Positions 9,561 through 16,931 of a stretch of 64,000 bases of DNA are shown one piece after another (the stretch's first letter is position 1; each line of letters opens with the position of its first letter). The notes beneath the pieces were generated by a model, which saw only the letters and a program-made list of their open reading frames with translations, was not told the origin of the DNA and did not search any database. Both the position numbers and the translations under genes were made by a program. Origin of the DNA: UBA2137 sp963740205 (lineage in GTDB: Bacteria; Pseudomonadota; Alphaproteobacteria; Micavibrionales; Micavibrionaceae); NCBI GenBank assembly GCA_963740205.1, contig CAVUDD010000002.1, positions 372,001 through 436,000 on the forward strand, given 5' to 3'.

Positions 9561-10907
9561 ATGTCTGTAAAAGTTCGTTTTGCCCCGTCACCCACTGGTA
9601 TGTTGCATATAGGTAATGTCCGCACAGCCCTTATCACATGGCTTTTTGCACGCAAAGAAGGTGGTTCATACCTATTACGTATAGATGATACAGATAAAGA
9701 GCGATCCAAAAAAGAATATGAACTTGCTATCGAAGATGCGCTCGTATGGTTGGGGCTGGATTGGGACAATAAAGCCAATCAAAGTGACAGAATGGATCGA
9801 TATAGAACCGTTATCGACCAATTAAAGGCAGATGGTCGTCTATATCCTTGTTATGAAACAGCCGATGAACTTAACCTAAAACGTAAATCTCTACTTGGAC
9901 GTGGAAAACCACCTATTTATGACCGCGCGTCCCTAGATTTAACAGATGCTCAGAAGCAAACTTATGAGTCAGAGGGTCGTAAACCGCATTGGCGTTTCAA
10001 ACTTAATCATACACCTATCATTTGGAATGATCGTGTACGTGGTGAAGTTAAATTTGAAGGCAGCTTACTTTCCGACCCTGTTCTTATACGTGAAGATGGC
10101 AGTCCACTCTATCATTTATGTTCTGTGATTGATGACATTGATTTTGAAATTACCGATGTTGTGCGTGGTGAGGACCATGTATCAAACACAGCAATGCATG
10201 TCCAAATGTTTGAAGCAATGGGTGCAAAGGCGCCTAGCTTTGCACACTTGCCTCTTATATCTGATGCCGAGGGCGGCAAACTCTCTAAGCGATTGGGATC
10301 TATGTCTATAAAAGATTTACGCGATGATGAAAATCTTGAACCAACCGCGATTGCATCTTTATTGGCTCGCCTTGGCTCTTCTGACCCTATTGAGGCGTTT
10401 TCAACGTTGCAACCTCTAATTGACAGCTTTGATTTCTCAAAATTCTCCAGAGGCACTCCAAAGTTCGATACAGACGAATTATTTCGTATTAACTCCAAAA
10501 TTCTACATGACATGCCTTACGATCAAGCCATTGTGTCATTACGCAAGCAAGGCTTGGACGATGTTGATGAAACATTTTGGAATGCCGTTCGTCCCAATAT
10601 TGAAAGATTAAGGGACGTCAAAGACTGGTGGCAAGTGGCAAATGGCCCTGTTTCGCCTACTATAGAAGACCCAGATTACATATCAACTGCACTTGATCTA
10701 CTGCCTTCAGAGCCATGGGACAACGAAACATGGAAAAATTGGACAACTGCAATTAAGGAAAAAACAGGTCGTAAAGGAAAAGAACTTTTTATGCCCTTAC
10801 GCCAGGCCTTAACAGGTATGAATCATGGACCAGAACTCGATGTACTTTTACCTCTTATAGGATCAGCCCAGACAATAAAACGGCTTCACAAGGATGAAGC
10901 CGCTTAG
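9561..10907 (+). CDS. gltX: Glutamate--tRNA ligase
   Basis: Class I aminoacyl-tRNA synthetase. HIGH appears as HIGN in FAPSPTGMLHIGNVRTA, and KMSKS as KLSKR near residue 240. A strong AAAGGA lies 7 bases before the ATG. At 448 aa it is a bacterial discriminating or non-discriminating GluRS; many Alphaproteobacteria carry two copies, one charging tRNA-Gln, and the sequence alone does not tell which this is. It follows gor after 59 bases and may share its transcript. Confidence 0.92.
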   Translation: MSVKVRFAPSPTGMLHIGNVRTALITWLFARKEGGSYLLRIDDTDKERSKKEYELAIEDALVWLGLDWDNKANQSDRMDRYRTVIDQLKADGRLYPCYETADELNLKRKSLLGRGKPPIYDRASLDLTDAQKQTYESEGRKPHWRFKLNHTPIIWNDRVRGEVKFEGSLLSDPVLIREDGSPLYHLCSVIDDIDFEITDVVRGEDHVSNTAMHVQMFEAMGAKAPSFAHLPLISDAEGGKLSKRLGSMSIKDLRDDENLEPTAIASLLARLGSSDPIEAFSTLQPLIDSFDFSKFSRGTPKFDTDELFRINSKILHDMPYDQAIVSLRKQGLDDVDETFWNAVRPNIERLRDVKDWWQVANGPVSPTIEDPDYISTALDLLPSEPWDNETWKNWTTAIKEKTGRKGKELFMPLRQALTGMNHGPELDVLLPLIGSAQTIKRLHKDEAA

Positions 10908-10931
10908 AGAGTAATTCTTTAAATTTAAAAC

Positions 10932-11165
10932 TTATTTGCTTATGCGTGCGCGCAAGAACTTTTCAAGCTTTGTTGCATCATTATTGTTTGCTGCAGGCCA
11001 TAGAAGTTTAACTGTATTCTTATAAGTTGTCGCACCGCTGTGGAAAAGCTGGTCGCATAACACCATCTTACGCTGAGGATCCAATGTATTGAACTCATCA
11101 AGGATATCGAATTGTGTTTTGTGGTAAACGCTATCGCGATATTTTAATTGTTGAAGTAATGACAT
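10932..11165 (-). CDS. Small conserved-looking protein, unknown function
   Basis: 77 residues, mostly charged helix, no signal peptide or membrane segment. AAAAAGGAACGATC directly precedes the ATG on the minus strand, a good ribosome site, so I believe the gene is real. Basic C-terminus (KLEKFLRARISK). It converges on gltX with a 24-base gap. No family recognised. Confidence 0.65.
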   Translation of the reverse strand: MSLLQQLKYRDSVYHKTQFDILDEFNTLDPQRKMVLCDQLFHSGATTYKNTVKLLWPAANNNDATKLEKFLRARISK

Positions 11166-11346
11166 GATCGTTCCTTTTTATCTCTCATTGTTATCTCACA
11201 ATTTTAACCATTTGTAAAGATTCTTATGTCAAGAAATAGAAATATCAATGGTTTAAGCTGTGCATATATTACTATTATATGTCGTTTTTCTTCTACTCGC
11301 CCGCTTTATCGTTTCAAATTCGATGGTGATTTGTATTAAATTTAGT

Positions 11347-11874
11347 CTAATTTTTGCCTTTGAATGCTGCACAGGCGATTCTTTTTCCTGCTCCACCGAT
11401 AGGTTGGGTGGACATATCATCAGCATTCTCATGCATAACGAGGGCTGCGCCATCCTCATCCATTAAATCATTATCTAAATTTAATATTGCACTGTGCATC
11501 TCTGCCATCACTATACCATCCTTACCAGCATAAACATTGGGCAGGTCCCCCTCCTCATAACCTGTTTCATTATGAAAGCCATGTTCTGCACCATCGGGAT
11601 TAACATGACTGCCCGAGAATTTGAAACCCTCGGTATTATCCGAGCAATCGCCAACTTCATGAATATGCAGGCCATGCCAACCCTCAGGAATATCGTCCGC
11701 CTCTACTCTCAAAATCGTACCCTTAGCCGCTTTCGTTGCAGTTACTTTGCCAATCACATTTCCATTTGTATTAATAATGTCTGCCTCTACTTTTTTCATG
11801 TGGTCATCTGCCATGGCAGGGAAAGAAAGTGAAATAGCTGCACAAGCAGTAAGAAAGAATTTTGATTTTGACAT
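11347..11874 (-). CDS. sodC: Periplasmic Cu/Zn superoxide dismutase
   Basis: Converts superoxide to hydrogen peroxide in the periplasm. Signal peptide MSKSKFFLTACAAISLSFPAMA, then the SodC core: copper ligands in HGLHIHEVGDC, further ligands in SGSHVNPDG and EHGFH, the later VMHENADD, and the C-terminal GGAGKRIACAAF. The Cys of GDC and the Cys of IAC form the family disulfide. AAGGAG precedes the ATG by 7 bases. 175 aa is typical. Confidence 0.93.
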   Translation of the reverse strand: MSKSKFFLTACAAISLSFPAMADDHMKKVEADIINTNGNVIGKVTATKAAKGTILRVEADDIPEGWHGLHIHEVGDCSDNTEGFKFSGSHVNPDGAEHGFHNETGYEEGDLPNVYAGKDGIVMAEMHSAILNLDNDLMDEDGAALVMHENADDMSTQPIGGAGKRIACAAFKGKN

Positions 11875-11952
11875 TGTAACTCCTTTTTAGGTTTGCATGA
11901 CAATATTTGCTAAGGCAAAGTGTGATGTTTAAAGAACTATATAGAATGAAAC

Positions 11953-12726
11953 ATGACTAAAAACCAGCCACAGACATCCATTGCGTTAAATAACGCTCCT
12001 ACATTCATTTTGGTTCAACCGCAAATGGGTGAAAATATAGGCGCCTCTGCGCGTGCCATGCTGAATTGTGGCGTTCCCAACCTCAGTATTGTTAACCCTC
12101 GTGATGGGTGGCCAAATATTCAAGCAGAACGCTCTGCATCAGGTGCTTTTGATATTATGCCAGAAATTATTTCATATGAAGACACAAGCAGTGCACTGGC
12201 TAAATCTAACTATGTTTACGCTACAACGGCCCGTAAACGAGATCTTGTTAAACCTGTCATGAGCCCTAGACACGCCGTAAATGACATGAGAGAAAAAATT
12301 AAACAAGGCAGCCAAGTTGCTGTTTTATTTGGAGGGGAACGTGCTGGACTATCCAACGAGGACATCACCCTTACGAATGTGCTTATTCACATCCCAACCA
12401 ATCCTGATTTTTCATCACTCAACCTGTCACAGGCAGTACTTTGCATTGCCTATGAATGGCTAAACTCTGCCCAAGAAAACACAGAAGACATACATCTTCC
12501 TACAGGAAAATCGCAACTTGCCGAACATAGTGAGTTAATAGAATTATACGAGCGGCTTGAAAATGAGCTTGAAACGCATCATTTTTTTAGAGAGCAGGCA
12601 TTAAAACCTACACTTATCCAGAATATTAGATCATTCCTCAACCGTGCCACACTTACCTCGCAAGAAGTAAAAACATTTCACGGTATGATTACCTGCCTTA
12701 CTGGTAAAAAAACACTTCGGAAATAA
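11953..12726 (+). CDS. trmJ: tRNA/rRNA 2'-O-methyltransferase, TrmJ type (SPOUT)
   Basis: SAM-dependent ribose methyltransferase. It opens with FILVQPQMGENIGASARAM, the TrmJ/TrmH signature; the trefoil-knot SAM site is VLFGGERAGLSNEDI and IPTNPDFSSLNLSQAV. The C-terminal extension (about residues 175-257) with helices and an HHFFREQALKP segment is what TrmJ carries beyond the catalytic domain. The likely target is position 32 of tRNAs, inferred from the family. It converges on rpsD across a shared terminator. Confidence 0.85.
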   Translation: MTKNQPQTSIALNNAPTFILVQPQMGENIGASARAMLNCGVPNLSIVNPRDGWPNIQAERSASGAFDIMPEIISYEDTSSALAKSNYVYATTARKRDLVKPVMSPRHAVNDMREKIKQGSQVAVLFGGERAGLSNEDITLTNVLIHIPTNPDFSSLNLSQAVLCIAYEWLNSAQENTEDIHLPTGKSQLAEHSELIELYERLENELETHHFFREQALKPTLIQNIRSFLNRATLTSQEVKTFHGMITCLTGKKTLRK

Positions 12727-12728
12727 AA

Positions 12729-12750
12729 AAGCCGCTCTAATAAGCGGCTT
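12729..12750. terminator. Bidirectional terminator between trmJ and rpsD
   Basis: Stem AAGCCGC/GCGGCTT with an 8-base loop, A-rich on the left and T-rich on the right, between two convergent genes. Confidence 0.8.
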
Positions 12751-12777
12751 CTTAAAATCTCTAATTTTATTTGTCTC

Positions 12778-13395
12778 TTAACGAGAATAGAATTCGATAA
12801 CCAGATTTGGCTCCATTTGGACTGGATATGGAATTTCTTCAAGTTGAGGTGTGCGCAAGAAGGTCGCTTTCATTGCTTTATGATCAACATCGACATAATC
12901 AGCAACATCGCGCTCTTGTGATACAACAGCAGTTAAAACCAATGGCAGTTGACGTGAAGATTCCTTCACTTCGATTACATCACCCTCTTTAACAAGGTAT
13001 GATGGAATGTTAACGCGCTTGCCATTTACAAGTACGTGACCATGGTTAACAAACTGACGAGCAGAAAATACTGTAGGTACGAATTTTGCACGATATACAA
13101 CAGCATCAAGACGACGCTCAAGAAGGCCAACAAGGTTTTGACCTGTATCACCTCTAAGGCGCTCTGCTTCGGCAAAATAGCGACGGAATTGTTTCTCGCC
13201 AACGTTACCGTAGTAACCTTTAAGTTTTTGCTTCGCAGCTAACTGGATACCGAAATCTGTAGGCTTACTACGACGTGCGCCGTGCATACCAGGACCAGTT
13301 TGACGAAGATTGTATGGGGAATTAGGACGACCCCAAAGGTTTACACCAAGGCGTCTGTCAATTTTGTGTTTGGATTGTAAGCGCTTACCACTCAT
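12778..13395 (-). CDS. rpsD: 30S ribosomal protein S4
   Basis: Primary 16S rRNA-binding protein that nucleates small-subunit assembly. The sequence shows the S4 N-terminal domain (SKHKIDRRLGVNLWGR) and the S4 RNA-binding motif around residues 95-155 (LERRLDAVVYRAKF, then HGHVLVNGKRVNIPSY). 205 aa, as expected. GAAAGGAAG lies 6 bases before the ATG. Confidence 0.97.
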   Translation of the reverse strand: MSGKRLQSKHKIDRRLGVNLWGRPNSPYNLRQTGPGMHGARRSKPTDFGIQLAAKQKLKGYYGNVGEKQFRRYFAEAERLRGDTGQNLVGLLERRLDAVVYRAKFVPTVFSARQFVNHGHVLVNGKRVNIPSYLVKEGDVIEVKESSRQLPLVLTAVVSQERDVADYVDVDHKAMKATFLRTPQLEEIPYPVQMEPNLVIEFYSR

Positions 13396-13469
13396 CTTTA
13401 CTTCCTTTCAATATTGTCCCGCTCGACCATTTTTAGTTTGAAAAAGAAAACCAATTTCCTCTTTCAACG

Positions 13470-13486
13470 GGGCTTTCTAAAAGCCC
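13470..13486 (-). promoter_or_regulatory. Hairpin in the rpsD leader
   Basis: Perfect 7-bp stem GGGCTTT/AAAGCCC with a 3-base loop, 75 bases upstream of the rpsD start. S4 represses its own mRNA through leader structure in some bacteria, so this could be regulatory; it could equally be a weak terminator between msrA and rpsD. No proof either way. Confidence 0.3.
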
Positions 13487-13548
13487 TCTTTCGCGGGAAT
13501 AGCGTGAGTTATAAGGATTTTTGAGTGTAAGTCAAATATTTTTGGATG

Positions 13549-14130
13549 TTATTTACCCCAAATCTCTTCAAGGCGCTGGTCGCGGCCACAATTCCAGCGA
13601 TAGAAATTGTAACGAACTGAGTTTTTATCCGCGTAATTCTGATGATAATCTTCTGCAGGATAAAAAGTGGCCATTGGTAAAATCTTTGTTTCAATTGGTT
13701 TTCCAAGCTTTTCTGCCAAGAGCCTCTTTGATTTTTCTGCTGAAACTTTATTTTCGCCTTCTGCAAAAATTGCAGATTCATATTGCTGTCCACGATCACA
13801 AAATTGTCCACCACCATCCGTTGGATCAACATTCAACCAGAATTTATCAAGCAATTGCGCATAGGAAATTATTTCAGGATCATATGTGACCTGAACAACC
13901 TCGTAGTGGCCTGTAGCACCGCTTGATACCTGTTTATAAGTTGGATCAATAACTTCGCCTCCTGCATAGCCAGAAACGGCTTCACTAACACCCTCGACCT
14001 TTTCAAGATCATGCTCTAGGCACCAGAAGCAACCTCCAGCGAAAACGACTTTTTGCATTTCGGCTTTAGCGTTGGATATACCTCCTACAGTGAGGAGAAC
14101 AAATGTAAGTAGTGCGATTGAATATTTCAT
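13549..14130 (-). CDS. msrA: Peptide-methionine (S)-S-oxide reductase, exported
   Basis: Repairs oxidised methionine. The catalytic motif GGCFWC (Cys nucleophile) follows a cleavable signal peptide (MKYSIALLTFVLLTVGG... ending near AKAEM), so this copy acts in the periplasm. Family blocks SGYAGG, TGHYEVVQVTYDP, GQQYESAIF and AEDYHQNY are all present, as is a C-terminal Cys in RWNCGRDQR likely to act as resolving cysteine. A second, cytosolic MsrA is at 55582-56094. It lies upstream of rpsD on the same strand, about 150 bases away. Confidence 0.93.
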   Translation of the reverse strand: MKYSIALLTFVLLTVGGISNAKAEMQKVVFAGGCFWCLEHDLEKVEGVSEAVSGYAGGEVIDPTYKQVSSGATGHYEVVQVTYDPEIISYAQLLDKFWLNVDPTDGGGQFCDRGQQYESAIFAEGENKVSAEKSKRLLAEKLGKPIETKILPMATFYPAEDYHQNYADKNSVRYNFYRWNCGRDQRLEEIWGK

Positions 14131-14160
14131 ATATTTATAGATAGACTTTTAAACGCAAAA

Positions 14161-14190
14161 AAAAAGCCCGCGATTTACGAGCTTTTTATT
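14161..14190 (-). terminator. Terminator of the P-loop kinase-like gene
   Basis: Read on the minus strand, AAAAAGCTCG pairs with CGGGCTTTTT with one mismatch and runs into a T tract. It begins inside the stop codon of the gene at 14186-15253. The same hairpin, with the same mismatch, recurs at 15309-15342. Confidence 0.7.
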
Positions 14191-15253
14191 CCATCCGGCG
14201 TTCAATGCTCCTACATGGTGTCGACATCGGTCCTCTATATTTTTCCATGGCTCCAATTCTTATTTCAGGAGCAGTTTGAAACGTAATACCACCTAGATCT
14301 TCCATCGCAGAAGCATGAATAGAAACCATAAACTCATCTTGACTGAGCATATTCTTAATTAGTTCTCCATTCAATGAATCTACGTTTTCATCAAACGTCT
14401 CTTTAGTTTCTGTATCAAAATTTCTACCAATTACGCCACCAAGCAAGGTCTGATAACCTACTTCGTAATGATCATAAAGATTGAATATCGTGCGAATATT
14501 TTCCTCTGTGAGACCAAATTTTGCGGCCGCTTCACTGTCGTGTATGGTAAAAGTTCTATGCCCATTATTATCCATTGAGATATGTGCAATCAACCTTTGA
14601 TAGCCGCTTTCACTTAAGTCCCAAACATAATAGTCATCTGTACCATCTGCATATAGTGGCAATCCGTAAATTATTTCCGCCTGCTTTTCGATATATTCTC
14701 TTTCAAAATCACCTTCTAGTTTCTGGTATGGATGCCCACCATTTGCCTGTCTGTGCCTTACACGAGACAACGCTACTTCAGTGTCACACAAAACCATATG
14801 TCCAACAGGTTTAGGGATAATCTTTTCATTTCCAAATAGATCCTCATACCCAGGGAGCGTCTTAGGTAATCTGTAGTTAAGAGGCCCCAATGTCTTCTTA
14901 CCTGCGAAGCTGTATGTAAAACTTAAATCTGAATATGACAGAGCCTCTAAAATACGAGCTTGTACCGCTTGGAATTCTAACTCGTTTGCTCGGTTATCAA
15001 TAACTCCATCATTATAAAGGTCGGCCATTATGCGATCACTGTCTATATGATATGAAGTGGGAAAGTATTCTTGGTGGCCCAACCAATTATCAGCAAAGGT
15101 ACTTTTACCTGCGCCATAACGTCCACACACAAAAACGCTTGCAACCATGCTTTTTTGCTCTGGCCAACAGACTTTGCTCAGTTCACCTTTGACAAAACCA
15201 TCAAAGCGACTAGCCCCCATAACTTCAACAATTTCATCAAAATCTAATTTCAT
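14186..15253 (-). CDS. Zeta-toxin-like P-loop ATPase/kinase with unknown C-terminal region
   Basis: Residues 40-220 look like a P-loop kinase of the zeta-toxin/AAA_33 group. The Walker A is CGRYGAGKST (about 43-52), followed by the HIDSDRIMADLY segment, which resembles the zeta-toxin stretch where an Asp sits after the nucleotide loop. RVRHRQANGGHP near 165 supplies basic residues suited to phosphate contacts. The last 130 residues match nothing I know. Zeta toxins phosphorylate UDP-N-acetyl sugars, but no epsilon antitoxin lies next to this gene, so toxin activity is not supported; housekeeping or phage-like P-loop kinases share this layout. The gene stands alone between two near-identical terminators. 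No strong ribosome site is visible. Confidence 0.6.
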   Translation of the reverse strand: MKLDFDEIVEVMGASRFDGFVKGELSKVCWPEQKSMVASVFVCGRYGAGKSTFADNWLGHQEYFPTSYHIDSDRIMADLYNDGVIDNRANELEFQAVQARILEALSYSDLSFTYSFAGKKTLGPLNYRLPKTLPGYEDLFGNEKIIPKPVGHMVLCDTEVALSRVRHRQANGGHPYQKLEGDFEREYIEKQAEIIYGLPLYADGTDDYYVWDLSESGYQRLIAHISMDNNGHRTFTIHDSEAAAKFGLTEENIRTIFNLYDHYEVGYQTLLGGVIGRNFDTETKETFDENVDSLNGELIKNMLSQDEFMVSIHASAMEDLGGITFQTAPEIRIGAMEKYRGPMSTPCRSIERRME

Positions 15254-15308
15254 AAGATAAACACATTAGCTTTATTATTATGAAAAATCAAACTTTTTTA
15301 ATATCAAT

Positions 15309-15342
15309 AAAAAAAAGCCCGCAATTCGCGAGCTTTTTTAGT
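15309..15342 (-). terminator. Terminator of the outer-membrane beta-barrel gene
   Basis: On the minus strand AAAAAAGCTCGC pairs with GCGGGCTTTTTT (one mismatch, AATT loop) followed by more T. It lies 17 bases after the stop of the 15359-15985 gene and duplicates the hairpin at 14161-14190. Confidence 0.75.
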
Positions 15343-15358
15343 AATTATAAATTGCCTA

Positions 15359-15985
15359 TTAAAAGTGGTAAGCGACACCAAGTCTAAGCTCATCAGAATC
15401 TGGCTCGATACCGTCTTTTTCCTCATACCAAACGTGAGAGTAATCAAGGCGCACGCCGTAGTCACCGTAAGCAACTAGCTCAGTACCAATACCTAATTCA
15501 AAGCCATCATAGTTCTCATCGGCAGATGCACCTCCAGCAGAAGCTTCGAATTCAGCACGACGGTAACCAATAATACCGTATGGATTTAAGCCAAGAGGCA
15601 AAGTGTCAGACAAGATAGATATACCAGGACGGAAACTAACGCCAAATTCATTGTTTTTCTCTACGTCAACACCACCAATTTCATCGTCAGCACCAGACCA
15701 CGCGTAGTGCATTTCTATAGCACCATTCAGTCCGAGACCAATTCTATTAATTGTTTCATCTAGAATAGCATCAATTTGGTAACCAACGAAGATACCGTAA
15801 TCTTCGCCATCAACATCAGCATCAACGCCTAGGTTAGTATCTACGTCATTCCAGCCATAACCAACAAAACCACCAGCATAAAACCCGCTAAGAGCGGATA
15901 GTGATTTATAATCTATAGAGTCTTGTGCAGTTGCAGGGGACGCTAAAAACGCAAAAGCTGCAGTTGCAAGAAGAAATTTTTTCAT
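15359..15985 (-). CDS. Outer-membrane beta-barrel protein
   Basis: A signal peptide (MKKFLLATAAFAFLASPATAQ) precedes alternating amphipathic strands such as GFYAGGFVGYGWNDV, YGIFVGYQID, NPYGIIGYRRAEF, YGVRLDYSHVWYE, and the chain ends in LRLGVAYHF. A terminal Phe after an alternating strand is the usual BAM recognition signal. About 208 aa suggests an 8-stranded barrel like Omp25/OmpW-type surface proteins. A longer frame opens at 16006, but the ATG at 15985 has AAAGGA in front of it and starts the signal peptide. Acidic loops (DVDTNLGVDADVDGED). Function beyond surface barrel is unknown. Confidence 0.85.
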   Translation of the reverse strand: MKKFLLATAAFAFLASPATAQDSIDYKSLSALSGFYAGGFVGYGWNDVDTNLGVDADVDGEDYGIFVGYQIDAILDETINRIGLGLNGAIEMHYAWSGADDEIGGVDVEKNNEFGVSFRPGISILSDTLPLGLNPYGIIGYRRAEFEASAGGASADENYDGFELGIGTELVAYGDYGVRLDYSHVWYEEKDGIEPDSDELRLGVAYHF

Positions 15986-16136
15986 GATTTTATCCTTTAA
16001 GTTCATTTGAAATATTAGTTTTCACTAAACAACTTCTAATCTTAGGCGCGCAAAAAAGAAAGACTTTGCTTGAAAGTACAATTGAAACAAGTGCATTTAT
16101 GCAACACTTGGTTTTAAAAATTTTGCCTTAACAAAA

Positions 16137-16159
16137 GAACCCGCCAAATAGGCGGGTTC
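16137..16159 (-). terminator. Terminator of the PfpI gene
   Basis: Perfect 9-bp stem GAACCCGCC/GGCGGGTTC with an AAATA loop, followed on the minus strand by TTTTGTT. 22 bases after the stop of the 16182-16748 gene. Confidence 0.7.
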
Positions 16160-16181
16160 GAAACGAAATGTAGATTAACTT

Positions 16182-16748
16182 TTAAGCTGCATTGGCGACT
16201 TGTCCGTCATGCTTGCCCTCACAGAATTCCTCAATACATTTTGCGCAAAAGGCATCCAGGTCGCCTGGGTTTCGGCTTGTAACCAAACCTTCATCAACGA
16301 CAACTTCTTTGTCGACCCAAAGTCCCCCTGCATTGCGAATATCCGTCTGCAAGCTTGGCCATGATGTAATTTCCCGCCCTTTCAAAACGTCTGCCTCGAC
16401 CAACATCCATGGGCCATGGCAAATAGCAGCAACGGGCTTGTGCTGTTTGAAGAAATCGCGCACAAAGGCGACCGCTTTCTCATTCATACGTAGTGTGTCA
16501 GGATTTTTCAGCCCGCCCGGTAAAACGAGTCCGTTGAATTCCTCTGCCGAAACTTCATCAATTGTTTTATCAACTGTGAATGTACCTTCTTTATCCTTAT
16601 GTTTACCACTAATCTCACCTTTTTCGAGTGACACAAGCACAACTTCCGCGCCTTCAGCTTTAATAGCGTCCCATGGGCGCTCGAGCTCACTGTATTCGTA
16701 TCCATCAGTTGCTAAAAATGCGATTTTTTTGCCTGTCAACTTTGACAT
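16182..16748 (-). CDS. DJ-1/PfpI family protein (YhbO-like)
   Basis: Cytosolic stress protein of the class I glutamine amidotransferase-like fold. The nucleophile elbow is AAICHGPW (Cys about residue 111), with LVLPGGLKNPD and the DGYEYSELERP segment carrying the conserved Glu. The C-terminal VTSRNPGDLDAF is typical of YhbO/PfpI. Members are described as glyoxalases, protein deglycases or proteases; the sequence does not decide. AAAGGAG precedes the ATG by 8 bases. Confidence 0.88.
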   Translation of the reverse strand: MSKLTGKKIAFLATDGYEYSELERPWDAIKAEGAEVVLVSLEKGEISGKHKDKEGTFTVDKTIDEVSAEEFNGLVLPGGLKNPDTLRMNEKAVAFVRDFFKQHKPVAAICHGPWMLVEADVLKGREITSWPSLQTDIRNAGGLWVDKEVVVDEGLVTSRNPGDLDAFCAKCIEEFCEGKHDGQVANAA

Positions 16749-16931
16749 GTTTTTATCTCCTTTATTAAAATGTTTGTACTAAACAAATGGGATGAAGAGA
16801 TAAGAGTTCCAAAAAATTTATATTGTATTTTATATAGTTAACCAAATCTTTGTATTTTCACGGTATTCTATTAATACGCAAAAACGCGCGGTCTAGGAAA
16901 AAGGAACAAAACCAGCTAACTGTAGGATACT

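Noticed and set aside
13509..13832. Minus-strand reading frame overlapping msrA
   Set aside because: It lies in another frame within the clearly identified msrA gene and has no features of its own.
14186..15253. Toxin-antitoxin module of the epsilon/zeta type
   Set aside because: There is no small partner gene upstream or downstream; only the kinase-like half resembles zeta.
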